Source: Campylobacterales bacterium (GTDB lineage Bacteria > Campylobacterota > Campylobacteria > Campylobacterales > JALSKU01). Taken from it: 13,848 nucleotides of DNA. This document shows positions 7,801 to 13,848 of this stretch, piece by piece. Position numbers and translations under genes: made by a program. Position 1 is the first letter of the stretch. Each line of letters opens with the position of its first letter. Below the pieces are notes generated by a model that made no database searches, had not been told where the DNA came from, and saw only the letters and a program-made list of their open reading frames with translations. Where the stretch lies: contig JALVXV010000092.1 in assembly GCA_027038235.1 (NCBI GenBank), forward strand, positions 1 through 13,848. Direction: 5' to 3'.

Positions 7801-9290
7801 TTTACTCTATTGAGGATTTGGCACAGTTGATATTTGACTTAAAACAGGTCAATCCTGATGCAATGATTTCAGTTAAATTGGTTTCATCTTCACATGTTGG
7901 AACTATAGCTGCTGGAGTTGCAAAGTGTTATGCAGATAAAATTATCATTTCAGGAGCTGATGGAGGAACAGGTGCAGCACCTCTTACATCTATCAAATTT
8001 GCAGGAGATCCTTGGGAGATAGGGCTTAGTGAAACTCACAATACTTTAAAGGCAAATCATTTAAGAGAGTTTGTAAGACTTGAAACTGATGGTGGCTTGA
8101 AAACAGGGCTTGATATAGTTAAAGCTGCAATGCTAGGAGCTGAGAGCTATGCATTTGGAACTGGAGCTTTAGCAATACTTGGATGTAAAATATTGAGAGT
8201 TTGCCACTTAAATAGATGTAGTGCAGGAATCGCTACACAAAATAGCACCCTAAGAGAGCATTTTACAGGAACTGTAGATAAGCTCATAAACTACTTTACA
8301 CTTTTAGCTGAAGATGTCAGGGAGATACTTGCAAGTTTAGGTTATGCATCCATTGATGAAATAGTAGGAAGAAGTGATCTTTTAAAAGTAGTGGATGATA
8401 AATTTGCTAAAAAATTTGATTTTAGTAGAATTTTAGAAAGAGTCGAAGGTATCGATACTTGTCAAAAGGAGAGGAATGAGCCGATAGATAAAAATCTATT
8501 TGAAAAAGAGATTTTAAAAGAGATTTATCCAGTTATTCAAAACCCTGATACTAAGATGGTTATAAAAAGAGAGATAAAAAATATCAATAGAAGTTTTGGT
8601 GTGCTTATAAGTGGTGAAATTGCAAAATATTATGGCAATAAAGGACTTCCTGAGGATAGCCTAATTTTTAAACTAAAAGGTACCCCTGGTCAAAGCTTTG
8701 GAGCATTTTTAGTAAATGGTATAACACTAAAGCTTGATGGACTTGGAAATGATTATGTTGGTAAAGGTATGAATGGTGGAAAGATAGTAATAATGCCAAA
8801 ATTCCAAGGGGATAACTTCTCAAGTGCAGGAAATGCTTGTCTATATGGTGCAACAGGTGGAAAATTTTATGCGGTTGGTAGTGTAGGTGAGAGATTTTGT
8901 GTAAGAAATAGTGGAGCTACTGCTATAGTAGAGGGTACAGGAGATCATGCTTGTGAGTATATGACAGGTGGTGTTGCTATCATACTTGGAAAAACTGGAG
9001 CCAATTTTGCTGCTGGTATGACTGGAGGAGTTGCCTTTGTATATGATAAAGATAGAGGTTTTATAGATAGACTAAATCAAGAACTTGTCGTAGCTAGAAG
9101 AATTGATAGTGATGAGATGGATGAGGCAAAACACTTTTTGAAAAAGTTACTTAGAGACTATATCAACAAAACAGGAAGTGATAGGGCAAAATATATATTG
9201 GAAAACTATAGGCATGAAGTAAGAGAGTTTTGGATGGTAAGACCTAAAGATTTGACTAAAACTCCACTAAATCCGGATGAGGGAGACTAA
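4866..9290 (+). CDS. gltB: Glutamate synthase (GOGAT), large (alpha) subunit
   Basis: Makes glutamate from glutamine and 2-oxoglutarate in the cytoplasm together with GltD. From ATG 4866 it has 1474 residues, a usual length. The N-terminal class II glutamine amidotransferase has its nucleophile at C11 (DNCGFGLLA), so a short propeptide is expected to be removed. Glutamine-pocket motifs are RFSTNT (211-216) and HNGEIN (231-236). The synthase domain (roughly 800-1190) shows GEGG (895-898), the FMN-site loop GADGGTGAAP (1030-1039) and the [3Fe-4S] ligands C1107, C1113 and C1118, spaced CX5CX4C as in the bacterial enzyme. From about 1299 the glycine-rich GXGXG beta-helix domain runs near the end. 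The start at 4866 is chosen for its ribosome site; an in-frame ATG at 4842 would add eight residues. The gene is intact and lies 1 nt before gltD, its obligate partner in NADPH-GOGAT. Confidence 0.97.
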   Translation: MSGYTSFKDNCGFGLLANIDNKATHQNVQDAVTALERMMHRGAVAADGKSGDGSGLLFGMPRGFMKKVANKQGVDLPKQFAVAMVFMQEDKQKEIIQEILYKNDIKLLFYRDVPIDTNALGEFALKSLPKIVQIFVAPNSLSATKRFSTSLYLARREIERKLKHYDEFYICSFSDKTISYKGLVMPTHIREFYKDLSDKDFKTSFALFHQRFSTNTLPQWKLAQPFRSIAHNGEINSISANRFNLFAKSEYMKSSIFTDKELKKLLPITDDVVSDSASLDHMFEFLIQNGMDFFKAARVLIPAAWQNAPHMDSDTRAFYEYMSTCFEAWDGPAAVSLTDGRHIGCILDRNGLRPAKYIITKDKRIIISSEYGILDIEENNVIERGKLKSGEMIGVDLKYGQVLKNSDIDNYLKDLNPYGKWLNSNMVYLQEFIDMPFSNIDDYKIENIEEKQRVVNITQEAKDMVIIPMMNEGKENTGSMGDDTPLAAFSNKQRCFTDFFKQKFAQVTNPPIDPIRERIVMSLNTGFGEIRNILDEDVYHAKRLKVITPILMQEKMEVLLSFGDPTKPRYDKFYKNKTFSTLFEENLRGSLNDLAYDVVDAVKQEKVRVVILSDRCIEKNKKSIPMSMAVGRVNQVLLEEGVRHLVSIVVESAEPYDSHSMAVLIAYGASAIYPYLLFGTVLQECEKLKLSSYERKIRFKNVINALNFGLLKILSKMGISTIASYRNSALMDVIGLSKEIVEDCFRGSECLVPGLGYEDIEERLDKVYKEVYTINEKNRVFPIKIGGFYKYLHGEEFHSFSPSVIFAIHQAAKTGKKEDFKKLKKLSDGTKFKRIRDFFELKSDKEPIEIEKVEPKESIFKRFSTAAMSLGSISPEAHEALAEAMNKLGGKSNSGEGGEKPERLKSPQRSKIKQIASGRFGVTPEYLRSAEEIQIKLAQGAKPGEGGQLPGHKVSPLIASLRYTMPGVTLISPPPHHDIYSIEDLAQLIFDLKQVNPDAMISVKLVSSSHVGTIAAGVAKCYADKIIISGADGGTGAAPLTSIKFAGDPWEIGLSETHNTLKANHLREFVRLETDGGLKTGLDIVKAAMLGAESYAFGTGALAILGCKILRVCHLNRCSAGIATQNSTLREHFTGTVDKLINYFTLLAEDVREILASLGYASIDEIVGRSDLLKVVDDKFAKKFDFSRILERVEGIDTCQKERNEPIDKNLFEKEILKEIYPVIQNPDTKMVIKREIKNINRSFGVLISGEIAKYYGNKGLPEDSLIFKLKGTPGQSFGAFLVNGITLKLDGLGNDYVGKGMNGGKIVIMPKFQGDNFSSAGNACLYGATGGKFYAVGSVGERFCVRNSGATAIVEGTGDHACEYMTGGVAIILGKTGANFAAGMTGGVAFVYDKDRGFIDRLNQELVVARRIDSDEMDEAKHFLKKLLRDYINKTGSDRAKYILENYRHEVREFWMVRPKDLTKTPLNPDEGD
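9280..9285 (+). promoter_or_regulatory. Ribosome binding site that decides the gltD start
   Basis: AGGGAG within the last codons of gltB ends 6 nt before ATG 9292. An in-frame ATG at 9277 lies upstream of this site and inside gltB, so 9292 is preferred. Confidence 0.65.
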
Positions 9291-9291
9291 G

Positions 9292-10674
9292 ATGCAAAAT
9301 TTTACCGAAGTTGAAAGAATTGATCCTTTAAGAAGAGGGTCAAATGAGAGAATAAAGGATTATAAAGAGATATATGAAGTTTTTAAAACTCCTGATGCTG
9401 CTACACAAGCCCAAAGGTGTATTCAGTGTGGTGATCCATACTGCCACAATAAGTGTCCTTTGCACAATTATATCCCATTTTGGCTTAAAGCGACTGCAAA
9501 TATCGACAAAGAGTTAGCTTTTAAGCTCTCTAATGAGACCAATCCATACCCAGAGATAACCGGTAGAATTTGTCCTCATGATAAGTTGTGTGAGGGTGAT
9601 TGTACTCTAAATCAAGATGGATTTGGTGCTATTACCATAGGAGCGATAGAGACATATATATCAGAAAATGGTTTTAAGCATGGCCTAAAGCCCGAATTTC
9701 CGGGGGTAACAAGCGATAAAAGGATAGCTGTCATAGGCTCAGGACCTGCTGGAATATCTGTAGCAACTTATCTTTTAAGAGCAGGTATAGGGGTAGATAT
9801 GTATGAGAAAAGCTCTCGTCCTGGAGGACTTTTGACCTATGGAATACCAAATTTTAAACTTGATAAAAAGATAGTTCAAAGAAGATTTAAATGGTTAGAA
9901 GAGGCTGGACTTAACTTGAAACTAAATTGTGAAGTTGGTAAGGATATTTCATTTTCTGAAATATATCAAAAGTGTGATGGAATTTTTATAGCAATAGGTG
10001 CAGGAAAACCAAGAAATGCAAATATAAAAAATGAGGATGCTAAAGGTACAGTTCAAGCTATTGACTTCTTAGTAAACATTCAAAAAAAGCTTTTTGGAGA
10101 AAGCATTGATGAAAAATATAGTGTAAAAGATAAAAATGTTGTAGTCATCGGTGGTGGAGATACAGCAATGGATTGTGTTAGAACCTCTATAAGAGAGGGT
10201 GCAAAAAGTGTAAAATGTCTCTATAGAAGAGATAGAGCAAATATGCCTGGAAGTAAAAAAGAGATAAAAAATGCTTATGACGAGGGAGCACAGTTTCTTT
10301 TCAATGCTAGTCCAAAAGAGATCATAGTAAATAGCGAAGGAAGGGCTATCGCTATTGAAATGCAAAAAACCATACTAGGGGAGAAGGATAGCTCTGGCAG
10401 ACAAAGAGTGGAGATCATTAAGGGGAGTAGTTTTAGAGTTGAGGCAGATGTTATCATATTCTCTTTAGGATTTTCTCCTGAAGTTCCCTCGTTTTTAGCT
10501 GAAAATGGGATAGAGGTTAATAAATGGGGCGGTATAGTAATAGATGAAAATTATGAAACAAGTAAAAAAGGGATCTATGCAGGAGGAGATTGCTATAGAG
10601 GTGCTGATCTAGTGGTAAGAGCAGCCAATGATGGAAAAGAGGCAGCCCATAAAATTATCAAAAAATTGAAATAG
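9292..10674 (+). CDS. gltD: Glutamate synthase, small (beta) subunit, NADPH-dependent flavoprotein
   Basis: Takes electrons from NAD(P)H through FAD and passes them via [4Fe-4S] clusters to GltB. It has 460 residues from ATG 9292, a normal size. The N-terminal cysteine-rich domain carries CIQCGDPYCHNKC (C43, C46, C51, C55) and CPHDKLCEGDC (C94, C100, C104), the ligand pattern for the two clusters. An FAD-binding Rossmann motif GSGPAG starts at G149, followed by the PGGLLTYGIP segment. A second nucleotide-binding fold has GGGDTA (287-292) and YRRDRANMPG, whose arginines suit NADPH over NADH. The C-terminal FAD motif is GIYAGGDC (427-434). It starts 1 nt after the gltB stop, so translation is probably coupled. 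GltD-like modules also occur in other enzymes, but the adjacency to gltB settles the role. Confidence 0.96.
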   Translation: MQNFTEVERIDPLRRGSNERIKDYKEIYEVFKTPDAATQAQRCIQCGDPYCHNKCPLHNYIPFWLKATANIDKELAFKLSNETNPYPEITGRICPHDKLCEGDCTLNQDGFGAITIGAIETYISENGFKHGLKPEFPGVTSDKRIAVIGSGPAGISVATYLLRAGIGVDMYEKSSRPGGLLTYGIPNFKLDKKIVQRRFKWLEEAGLNLKLNCEVGKDISFSEIYQKCDGIFIAIGAGKPRNANIKNEDAKGTVQAIDFLVNIQKKLFGESIDEKYSVKDKNVVVIGGGDTAMDCVRTSIREGAKSVKCLYRRDRANMPGSKKEIKNAYDEGAQFLFNASPKEIIVNSEGRAIAIEMQKTILGEKDSSGRQRVEIIKGSSFRVEADVIIFSLGFSPEVPSFLAENGIEVNKWGGIVIDENYETSKKGIYAGGDCYRGADLVVRAANDGKEAAHKIIKKLK

Positions 10675-10676
10675 AT

Positions 10677-11393
10677 ATGGACTTTGTACAAAGTGCAATA
10701 AAAGCCAATCAAGAGATATATAATCTTTTAAAAAGTAGTGATTTCTCTTTGAAAAAGAGGTTACAAAGGGGAGCAGGTGGAGATATAAGTAGGGTTGTCG
10801 ATATAGAAGCTGAAAAGATTTTTATAAAATATTTGGGTAAATTTGGACAAATAATCTCTGAAGAGTCAGGTATCATTGGTAAAGGCAGAGATAGCATAAT
10901 TATAGATCCATTAGATGGAAGTGATAATTTTGTCTCTGGATTGCCATATTTTGGTAGCTCAGTTGCGAGAAAAAAAGATGGTAGAGTATGTGATGGGATT
11001 ATATGCAATTTTGCAAATGGTGATATATTTATAAAAAATGATGAAAGTTTTAAAAAAATAAATATAAAAAAAGATGGTTTTTCAGAAACTATAAGTAATA
11101 ATTATGCTACAATAGGCATTTATGAAAGGGCATATGCCTCTTTAGATCTTGTTTGTAAGATAAATAAATTGGGTTTGAAGTATAGAAGTCCTGGTGCACT
11201 AGCACTCTCTCTTGCTTATGCACATGATTTTAAATTTGTCATATTTGAGGGCAAAATAAGAGAGTATGATATAGCAGCAGGGATCTATATGTGTGATGAT
11301 ATGGAGATATTATTTGAAGATGGAGTAATGCTCATATCAAATGATAAAAAAATTTTTGATAAATTGACTAAAATTGTGCGAGGTAGAAGATGA
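10677..11393 (+). CDS. Inositol monophosphatase-family phosphatase (substrate unknown)
   Basis: A Mg2+-dependent, Li+-sensitive-type sugar or nucleotide phosphatase family. Seen in 238 residues: GDIS (35-38), the metal-binding ISEESG (E62, E63), DPLDGSDNF (77-85) matching DP(I/L)DGTxNF with catalytic Asp at 77 and 80, and EYDIAAG (196-202) matching WDxAAG with D198. All expected metal ligands are therefore present. The protein is slightly shorter than typical inositol monophosphatases (about 260-270), and the Trp before the last Asp is Tyr. It starts 2 nt after the gltD stop without a clear ribosome site, suggesting translational coupling, and its end overlaps accD by 4 nt. A homologue sits at the same place before accD in C. 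jejuni, as I recall. It could act on inositol phosphate, 3'-phosphoadenosine 5'-phosphate (CysQ-like), fructose bisphosphate or another substrate; the sequence alone does not choose. Confidence 0.88.
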   Translation: MDFVQSAIKANQEIYNLLKSSDFSLKKRLQRGAGGDISRVVDIEAEKIFIKYLGKFGQIISEESGIIGKGRDSIIIDPLDGSDNFVSGLPYFGSSVARKKDGRVCDGIICNFANGDIFIKNDESFKKINIKKDGFSETISNNYATIGIYERAYASLDLVCKINKLGLKYRSPGALALSLAYAHDFKFVIFEGKIREYDIAAGIYMCDDMEILFEDGVMLISNDKKIFDKLTKIVRGRR

Positions 11394-12265
11394 ATTTTGG
11401 TAATATTTTTAGTAAAATAAGAAGGCAACAACCATCAAAACAAGAGGCACCAAGCCACTGGGTAAAATGCCCAAGTTGCAACTCTTTGATGTATTATAAG
11501 GAGGTTGAGAATCTTCTAAATGTCTGCCCAAAATGCAATTTTCATATGAGAATATCTGCTAAAAAACGGATAGATATGTTAGCAGATGATGGTACATTTG
11601 TCGAGTATGATAGCAACCTTGAACCAAATGATCCACTAAAATTTGTAGATAAAAAATCTTATAAAAAAAGAGTAGCTGAAGGATATGAAAAGACCAATAG
11701 AAAATCTTCTGTTATTAGTGGTGAGTGTGAATTGGATTCTAAATTAGTTCAGCTAGTAGTCTTTGATTTTGCTTTCATGGGGGGAAGCTTAGGCTCAGTT
11801 GAGGGCGAGAAGATAGTAAGAGCTATCAATAGAGCCATAGAAAAAAGAACTCCTCTTATTATTGTAAGTGCTAGTGGAGGAGCTAGAATGCAAGAGAGTA
11901 CATTCTCACTTCTTCAAATGTCAAAAACTGCTGCAGCATTAGCAAAGCTTGATGATGAAGGGTTGCCATATATCTCTGTGCTTACAGATCCCACTATGGG
12001 TGGAGTTAGTGCCTCTTTTGCTTGGCTTGGAGATATTATAATGGCTGAACCAAAAGCATTGATAGGCTTTGCAGGACAGAGAGTGATAAAACAGACTATT
12101 GGGACTGATTTGCCTGAAGGTTTTCAAAGATCAGAGTTTTTACTAGAGCATGGTCTCATAGATATGATAGTCCAAAGAGCAGATATGAAAAAAACTATTA
12201 GTGACTTTTTGATATTTTTTAATAGTGAAGATGATGTGAAAGTTAAAAGTCAAGAAGTTGCATAG
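11390..12265 (+). CDS. accD: Acetyl-CoA carboxylase carboxyltransferase, beta subunit
   Basis: Forms, with AccA, the carboxyltransferase that moves CO2 from carboxybiotin on AccB to acetyl-CoA, giving malonyl-CoA for fatty acid synthesis. It has 291 residues, a normal size. An N-terminal four-cysteine zinc ribbon (C27, C30, C46, C49; CPSC and CPKC) is typical of AccD. The crotonase-like core shows GGSLGSVEGEK (131-141), SASGGARMQES (160-170), MGGVSASFA (203-211) and IGFAGQRVI (225-233), then LPEGFQRSEFLLEHG. The ATG shares ATGA with the stop of the upstream phosphatase gene, with GAGG at 11380-11383 as ribosome site. The 3' end contains the rlmH start. No accA, accB or accC lies in the window, so the complex is encoded at scattered loci. 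Confidence 0.96.
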   Translation: MNFGNIFSKIRRQQPSKQEAPSHWVKCPSCNSLMYYKEVENLLNVCPKCNFHMRISAKKRIDMLADDGTFVEYDSNLEPNDPLKFVDKKSYKKRVAEGYEKTNRKSSVISGECELDSKLVQLVVFDFAFMGGSLGSVEGEKIVRAINRAIEKRTPLIIVSASGGARMQESTFSLLQMSKTAAALAKLDDEGLPYISVLTDPTMGGVSASFAWLGDIIMAEPKALIGFAGQRVIKQTIGTDLPEGFQRSEFLLEHGLIDMIVQRADMKKTISDFLIFFNSEDDVKVKSQEVA

Positions 12266-12716
12266 GATCAAAGTTTATACTATTGAAAAAGATATAAAAG
12301 ATGAATTTAAAAGTATTGCTGATAACTATAAGAAAATGATTTCAAAATATGCAAAATTTGAACACAATATATTTTTCAATAAAACTATTGCAAAAGCTCA
12401 AAAGGGCGAATTTGATAAAGCAAAAAAGAGTTATACCGATATATATGAGAAAAAATTGGGAAGATTTAATATAGCACTTGATGAAAAAGGGGTATTACTT
12501 GATAGCATTGAATTTAGTAAAATTTTTAAAAAAGAGGATGAGATACACTTTTTCATAGGTGGGGCATACGGTTTTGAGGAGAGCTTTTTGGGTAGTTGTG
12601 ATAAGGTAGTATCACTTTCAAAGTTGACATTTTCGCACAAGATTGCAAAGATTGTTCTATTTGAACAGATATATAGGGCATTGAGTATAGTAAATAATCA
12701 TCCATATCATAAGTAG
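12258..12716 (+). CDS. rlmH: 23S rRNA (pseudouridine-1915 N3)-methyltransferase RlmH
   Basis: SPOUT-class methyltransferase that uses S-adenosylmethionine to methylate pseudouridine 1915 in helix 69 of 23S rRNA on assembled 70S ribosomes; it normally acts as a homodimer. It has 152 residues, the usual size. Seen: LDEKG (74-78), the cofactor-knot motif FFIGGAYG (98-105), SLSKLTFSH, EQIYRA (136-141) and the family's C-terminal signature NNHPYHK (146-152). The start must be TTG at 12258: the frame is closed by TGA at 12237-12239, and no ATG or GTG occurs before the conserved IKVY segment. AAGAAG directly precedes it. The first 8 nt overlap the accD 3' end, so initiation probably depends on accD translation. 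Confidence 0.93.
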   Translation: MHRIKVYTIEKDIKDEFKSIADNYKKMISKYAKFEHNIFFNKTIAKAQKGEFDKAKKSYTDIYEKKLGRFNIALDEKGVLLDSIEFSKIFKKEDEIHFFIGGAYGFEESFLGSCDKVVSLSKLTFSHKIAKIVLFEQIYRALSIVNNHPYHK

Positions 12717-12721
12717 TTTTT

Positions 12722-12750
12722 TATAGTGGCGGTTGGAGATTGCCACTATA
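12722..12750 (+). promoter_or_regulatory. Stem-loop in the rlmH-dksA intergenic leader
   Basis: TATAGTGGC (12722-12730) pairs perfectly with GCCACTATA (12742-12750), 9 bp around an 11-nt loop. Six Ts (12717-12722) precede rather than follow it, so it is not an intrinsic terminator. It could be an RNA processing or stability element, or a regulator of dksA translation. Confidence 0.5.
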
Positions 12751-12763
12751 CAAAGTTACTTTG
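12751..12763 (+). promoter_or_regulatory. Second small inverted repeat abutting the dksA ribosome site
   Basis: CAAAGT-T-ACTTTG (12751-12763) can form a 5-bp stem with a 3-nt loop. It begins on the base after the preceding hairpin and ends on the base before the AAGGAG site, so the two helices could stack beside the ribosome landing site. Confidence 0.35.
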
Positions 12764-12769
12764 AAGGAG
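12764..12769 (+). promoter_or_regulatory. Strong ribosome binding site that decides the dksA start
   Basis: AAGGAG ends 5 nt before GTG 12775, the best Shine-Dalgarno match in the window. It lies inside any frame extended to the upstream TTG at 12733, which argues against that longer start. Confidence 0.75.
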
Positions 12770-12774
12770 AGTAT

Positions 12775-13125
12775 GTGAAAGAGAGTGATTTGAAGTTTTT
12801 TGAGAGTTTGCTAGATGCTAGAAGAGAGCAGATACAAAACAATATAAACAATACACTTAAAGATATGCAAGAGCTACAAAAAACTGATGTATCCGATGAT
12901 GCTGATCATGCCTCAATAAGTTCTGATAGGCTAACTAAACATGCTATAAATAAGCAACAAGCTCAAGAGCTTAGAGAGATAGAGTATGCTAAAAATAAGA
13001 TAAAAGAGGGGAGATATGGGATTTGTGAAATGTGCGAAGAGAGAATATCTGTCCAAAGACTTAAAGTTAAACCTCATGCAAAATATTGTATAGTATGCAG
13101 AGAGATTATTGAAAAACAAAATTAA
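12775..13125 (+). CDS. dksA: DksA/TraR-family zinc-finger transcription regulator, short form
   Basis: Expected to bind the secondary channel of RNA polymerase and adjust promoter use in stress or stringent conditions, as DksA does with ppGpp. From GTG 12775 it has 116 residues, shorter than E. coli DksA (151). A long N-terminal helical part suits a coiled coil. Its tip region SDDADHAS (40-47) holds acidic residues (D41, D44) in the place of the essential DPVDRA tip of E. coli DksA. The C-terminal zinc finger is CX2CX17CX2C (C84, C87, C105, C108), with KVKPHAKYC typical of the family. The GTG start has a strong ribosome site and gives an N-terminus (MKESDLKFFESLLDARRE) like the C. jejuni homologue as I recall it. 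It lies 58 nt after rlmH, behind two hairpins. Family membership is firm; regulatory targets are inferred. Confidence 0.9.
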   Translation: MKESDLKFFESLLDARREQIQNNINNTLKDMQELQKTDVSDDADHASISSDRLTKHAINKQQAQELREIEYAKNKIKEGRYGICEMCEERISVQRLKVKPHAKYCIVCREIIEKQN

Positions 13126-13129
13126 GGGG
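13124..13129 (+). promoter_or_regulatory. Ribosome binding site of the right-edge membrane protein gene
   Basis: AAGGGG overlaps the dksA stop codon and ends 6 nt before ATG 13136, supporting that start and tight coupling to dksA. Confidence 0.6.
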
Positions 13130-13135
13130 TAAAAG

Positions 13136-13848
13136 ATGGGATTAAAAAAATATATTTTATTTTCAACTATTTTTATAGTAGCTGTAGGAGCTTATATATA
13201 TAGTTTTAATGGCGATACATACACTTTGACACTATTTGGTATCCCTATAACTTTGAAAAATGCTTTATGGATAGTATTGCCTACAATTATACTAGCTATC
13301 GCATCAGCACTTCATATGATGTTTTATAGTTTTAAAAACTATTTAACTCAAAGAAACTTGCAAAAAGATTATAAAACATATCTTCAGTATGCAAAACATC
13401 TTCTGCTTAGTGATGAAAAAGATATGAATTTTGCAACAAAATGGTTTAAGTTACCTGCAAAGATTTTAAGTCATTTCAAATTTGATGCTACAAAAGATAT
13501 ATCTGATATTGATGATGAAGAGTTAAAAGAGGTTATGGATATTGTCAAAAAGATAGACTCAGGCGAATATGTAAGCCTTAAAAAATATAAACTTCAAGAG
13601 GATAATGAATTAGAAAAGAGAAATATTTTAAATAAACTATTAAAAGATAAAAAAGAGTCTGAAAATATTTTGAAAAGTTGTGAAGATAAAGATAGTGATA
13701 TATGCAAAAAAGCTTTTGAGATATATTGTACATATGCAAGTTTTAGCGATATAAAAGCTCAAGGTTTTAAAATCACAAGAGAGCTTTTTGATAAACTTAT
13801 AAAGAGATTTGCTAATAAAGAGGATGAGTTTAAACTTAGTGTTGATGA
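13136..13848 (+). CDS. Membrane protein of unknown function, two N-terminal membrane segments (3' end outside window)
   Basis: The frame stays open from ATG 13136 to the right edge, giving at least 237 residues with no stop; the C-terminus is missing. Residues about 6-24 (ILFSTIFIVAVGAYIYS region) form a first hydrophobic segment. Residues about 42-66 (ALWIVLPTIILAIASAL region) form a second, with a short polar loop (FNGDTYTLTLFGIPITLKN) between them. The remainder is highly charged, Lys/Glu/Asp-rich and probably helical and cytoplasmic (SDEKDMNFATKWFKLPAKIL, then many KK/DE stretches). It includes a cysteine cluster near 181-197 (SCEDKDSDICKKAFEIYC), which might bind metal or form disulfides. 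I recognise no functional domain. A membrane protein of unknown function follows the dksA-like gene in C. jejuni too, as I recall, so this looks like a conserved neighbour rather than an insertion. Confidence 0.82.
   Translation, partial: MGLKKYILFSTIFIVAVGAYIYSFNGDTYTLTLFGIPITLKNALWIVLPTIILAIASALHMMFYSFKNYLTQRNLQKDYKTYLQYAKHLLLSDEKDMNFATKWFKLPAKILSHFKFDATKDISDIDDEELKEVMDIVKKIDSGEYVSLKKYKLQEDNELEKRNILNKLLKDKKESENILKSCEDKDSDICKKAFEIYCTYASFSDIKAQGFKITRELFDKLIKRFANKEDEFKLSVD

Noticed and set aside
9277..9291. ATG 9277 as the gltD start
   Set aside because: The ribosome site lies downstream of it; ATG 9292 is correctly spaced and matches the usual GltD N-terminus.
12717..12750. Intrinsic terminator between rlmH and dksA
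   Set aside because: The T-run comes before the hairpin, not after it, and the minus strand has no T-run in the right place either.
12733..12774. TTG 12733 as the dksA start (14 extra residues)
   Set aside because: The extension would run through the hairpins and the strong AAGGAG site; GTG 12775 matches the family N-terminus.
1..13848. A hidden defence system, mobile island or CRISPR array
   Set aside because: No repeats with spacers, integrase, transposase, tRNA or compositional break is visible; all genes are recognisable core functions except the right-edge membrane protein.

Overview
This window is a densely packed, AT-rich bacterial chromosome segment in which every supported gene lies on the + strand. 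Protein content and gene order point to a member of the Campylobacterota (formerly Epsilonproteobacteria). From memory, the run phosphatase-family protein / accD / rlmH / short DksA-like protein / small membrane protein matches the order found in Campylobacter jejuni (around Cj0128c to Cj0124c). The long single-chain pyruvate:ferredoxin oxidoreductase also resembles the Campylobacter type. AGA/AGG arginine codons and ATA isoleucine codons dominate, as expected in this phylum. I cannot fix the genus; free-living relatives of Sulfurimonas or Sulfurovum are as plausible as Campylobacter-like hosts.

Layout: (1) 1-932 is the 3' part of a ClC-type anion channel/transporter gene cut by the window edge. 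(2) 933-1037 is an AT-rich promoter/leader region. (3) 1038-4607 is a complete homodimeric pyruvate:ferredoxin oxidoreductase, followed by a perfect 15-bp hairpin at 4617-4651. (4) 4652-4865 is a promoter region with a consensus TATAAT at 4817-4822. (5) 4866 to the right edge is one tight run of seven genes: gltB, gltD, an inositol-monophosphatase-family gene, accD, rlmH, a dksA-like gene, and a membrane protein of unknown function cut by the right edge. Spacings are +1 nt, +2 nt, a 4-nt overlap, an 8-nt overlap, a 58-nt leader with two hairpins, and +10 nt.

How the genes work together: the oxidoreductase links pyruvate, acetyl-CoA, CO2 and low-potential electrons. GltB and GltD form glutamate synthase (GOGAT), which assimilates ammonia via glutamine. 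AccD is the carboxyltransferase beta subunit that makes malonyl-CoA for lipid synthesis. RlmH modifies 23S rRNA. The DksA-like protein is expected to act on RNA polymerase in stress or stringent control. If the run is one transcript, nitrogen assimilation, lipid precursor supply, ribosome maturation and transcription control would share a promoter.

I see no mobile element, CRISPR array, tRNA or rRNA, and no gene-free stretch over 300 bases. The window reads as conserved core genome rather than a novel accessory system. The points most worth a second look are the paired hairpins in the dksA leader, the obligatory TTG start of rlmH inside accD, the uncharacterised membrane protein at the right edge, and the divergent ion-pathway motifs of the ClC protein.
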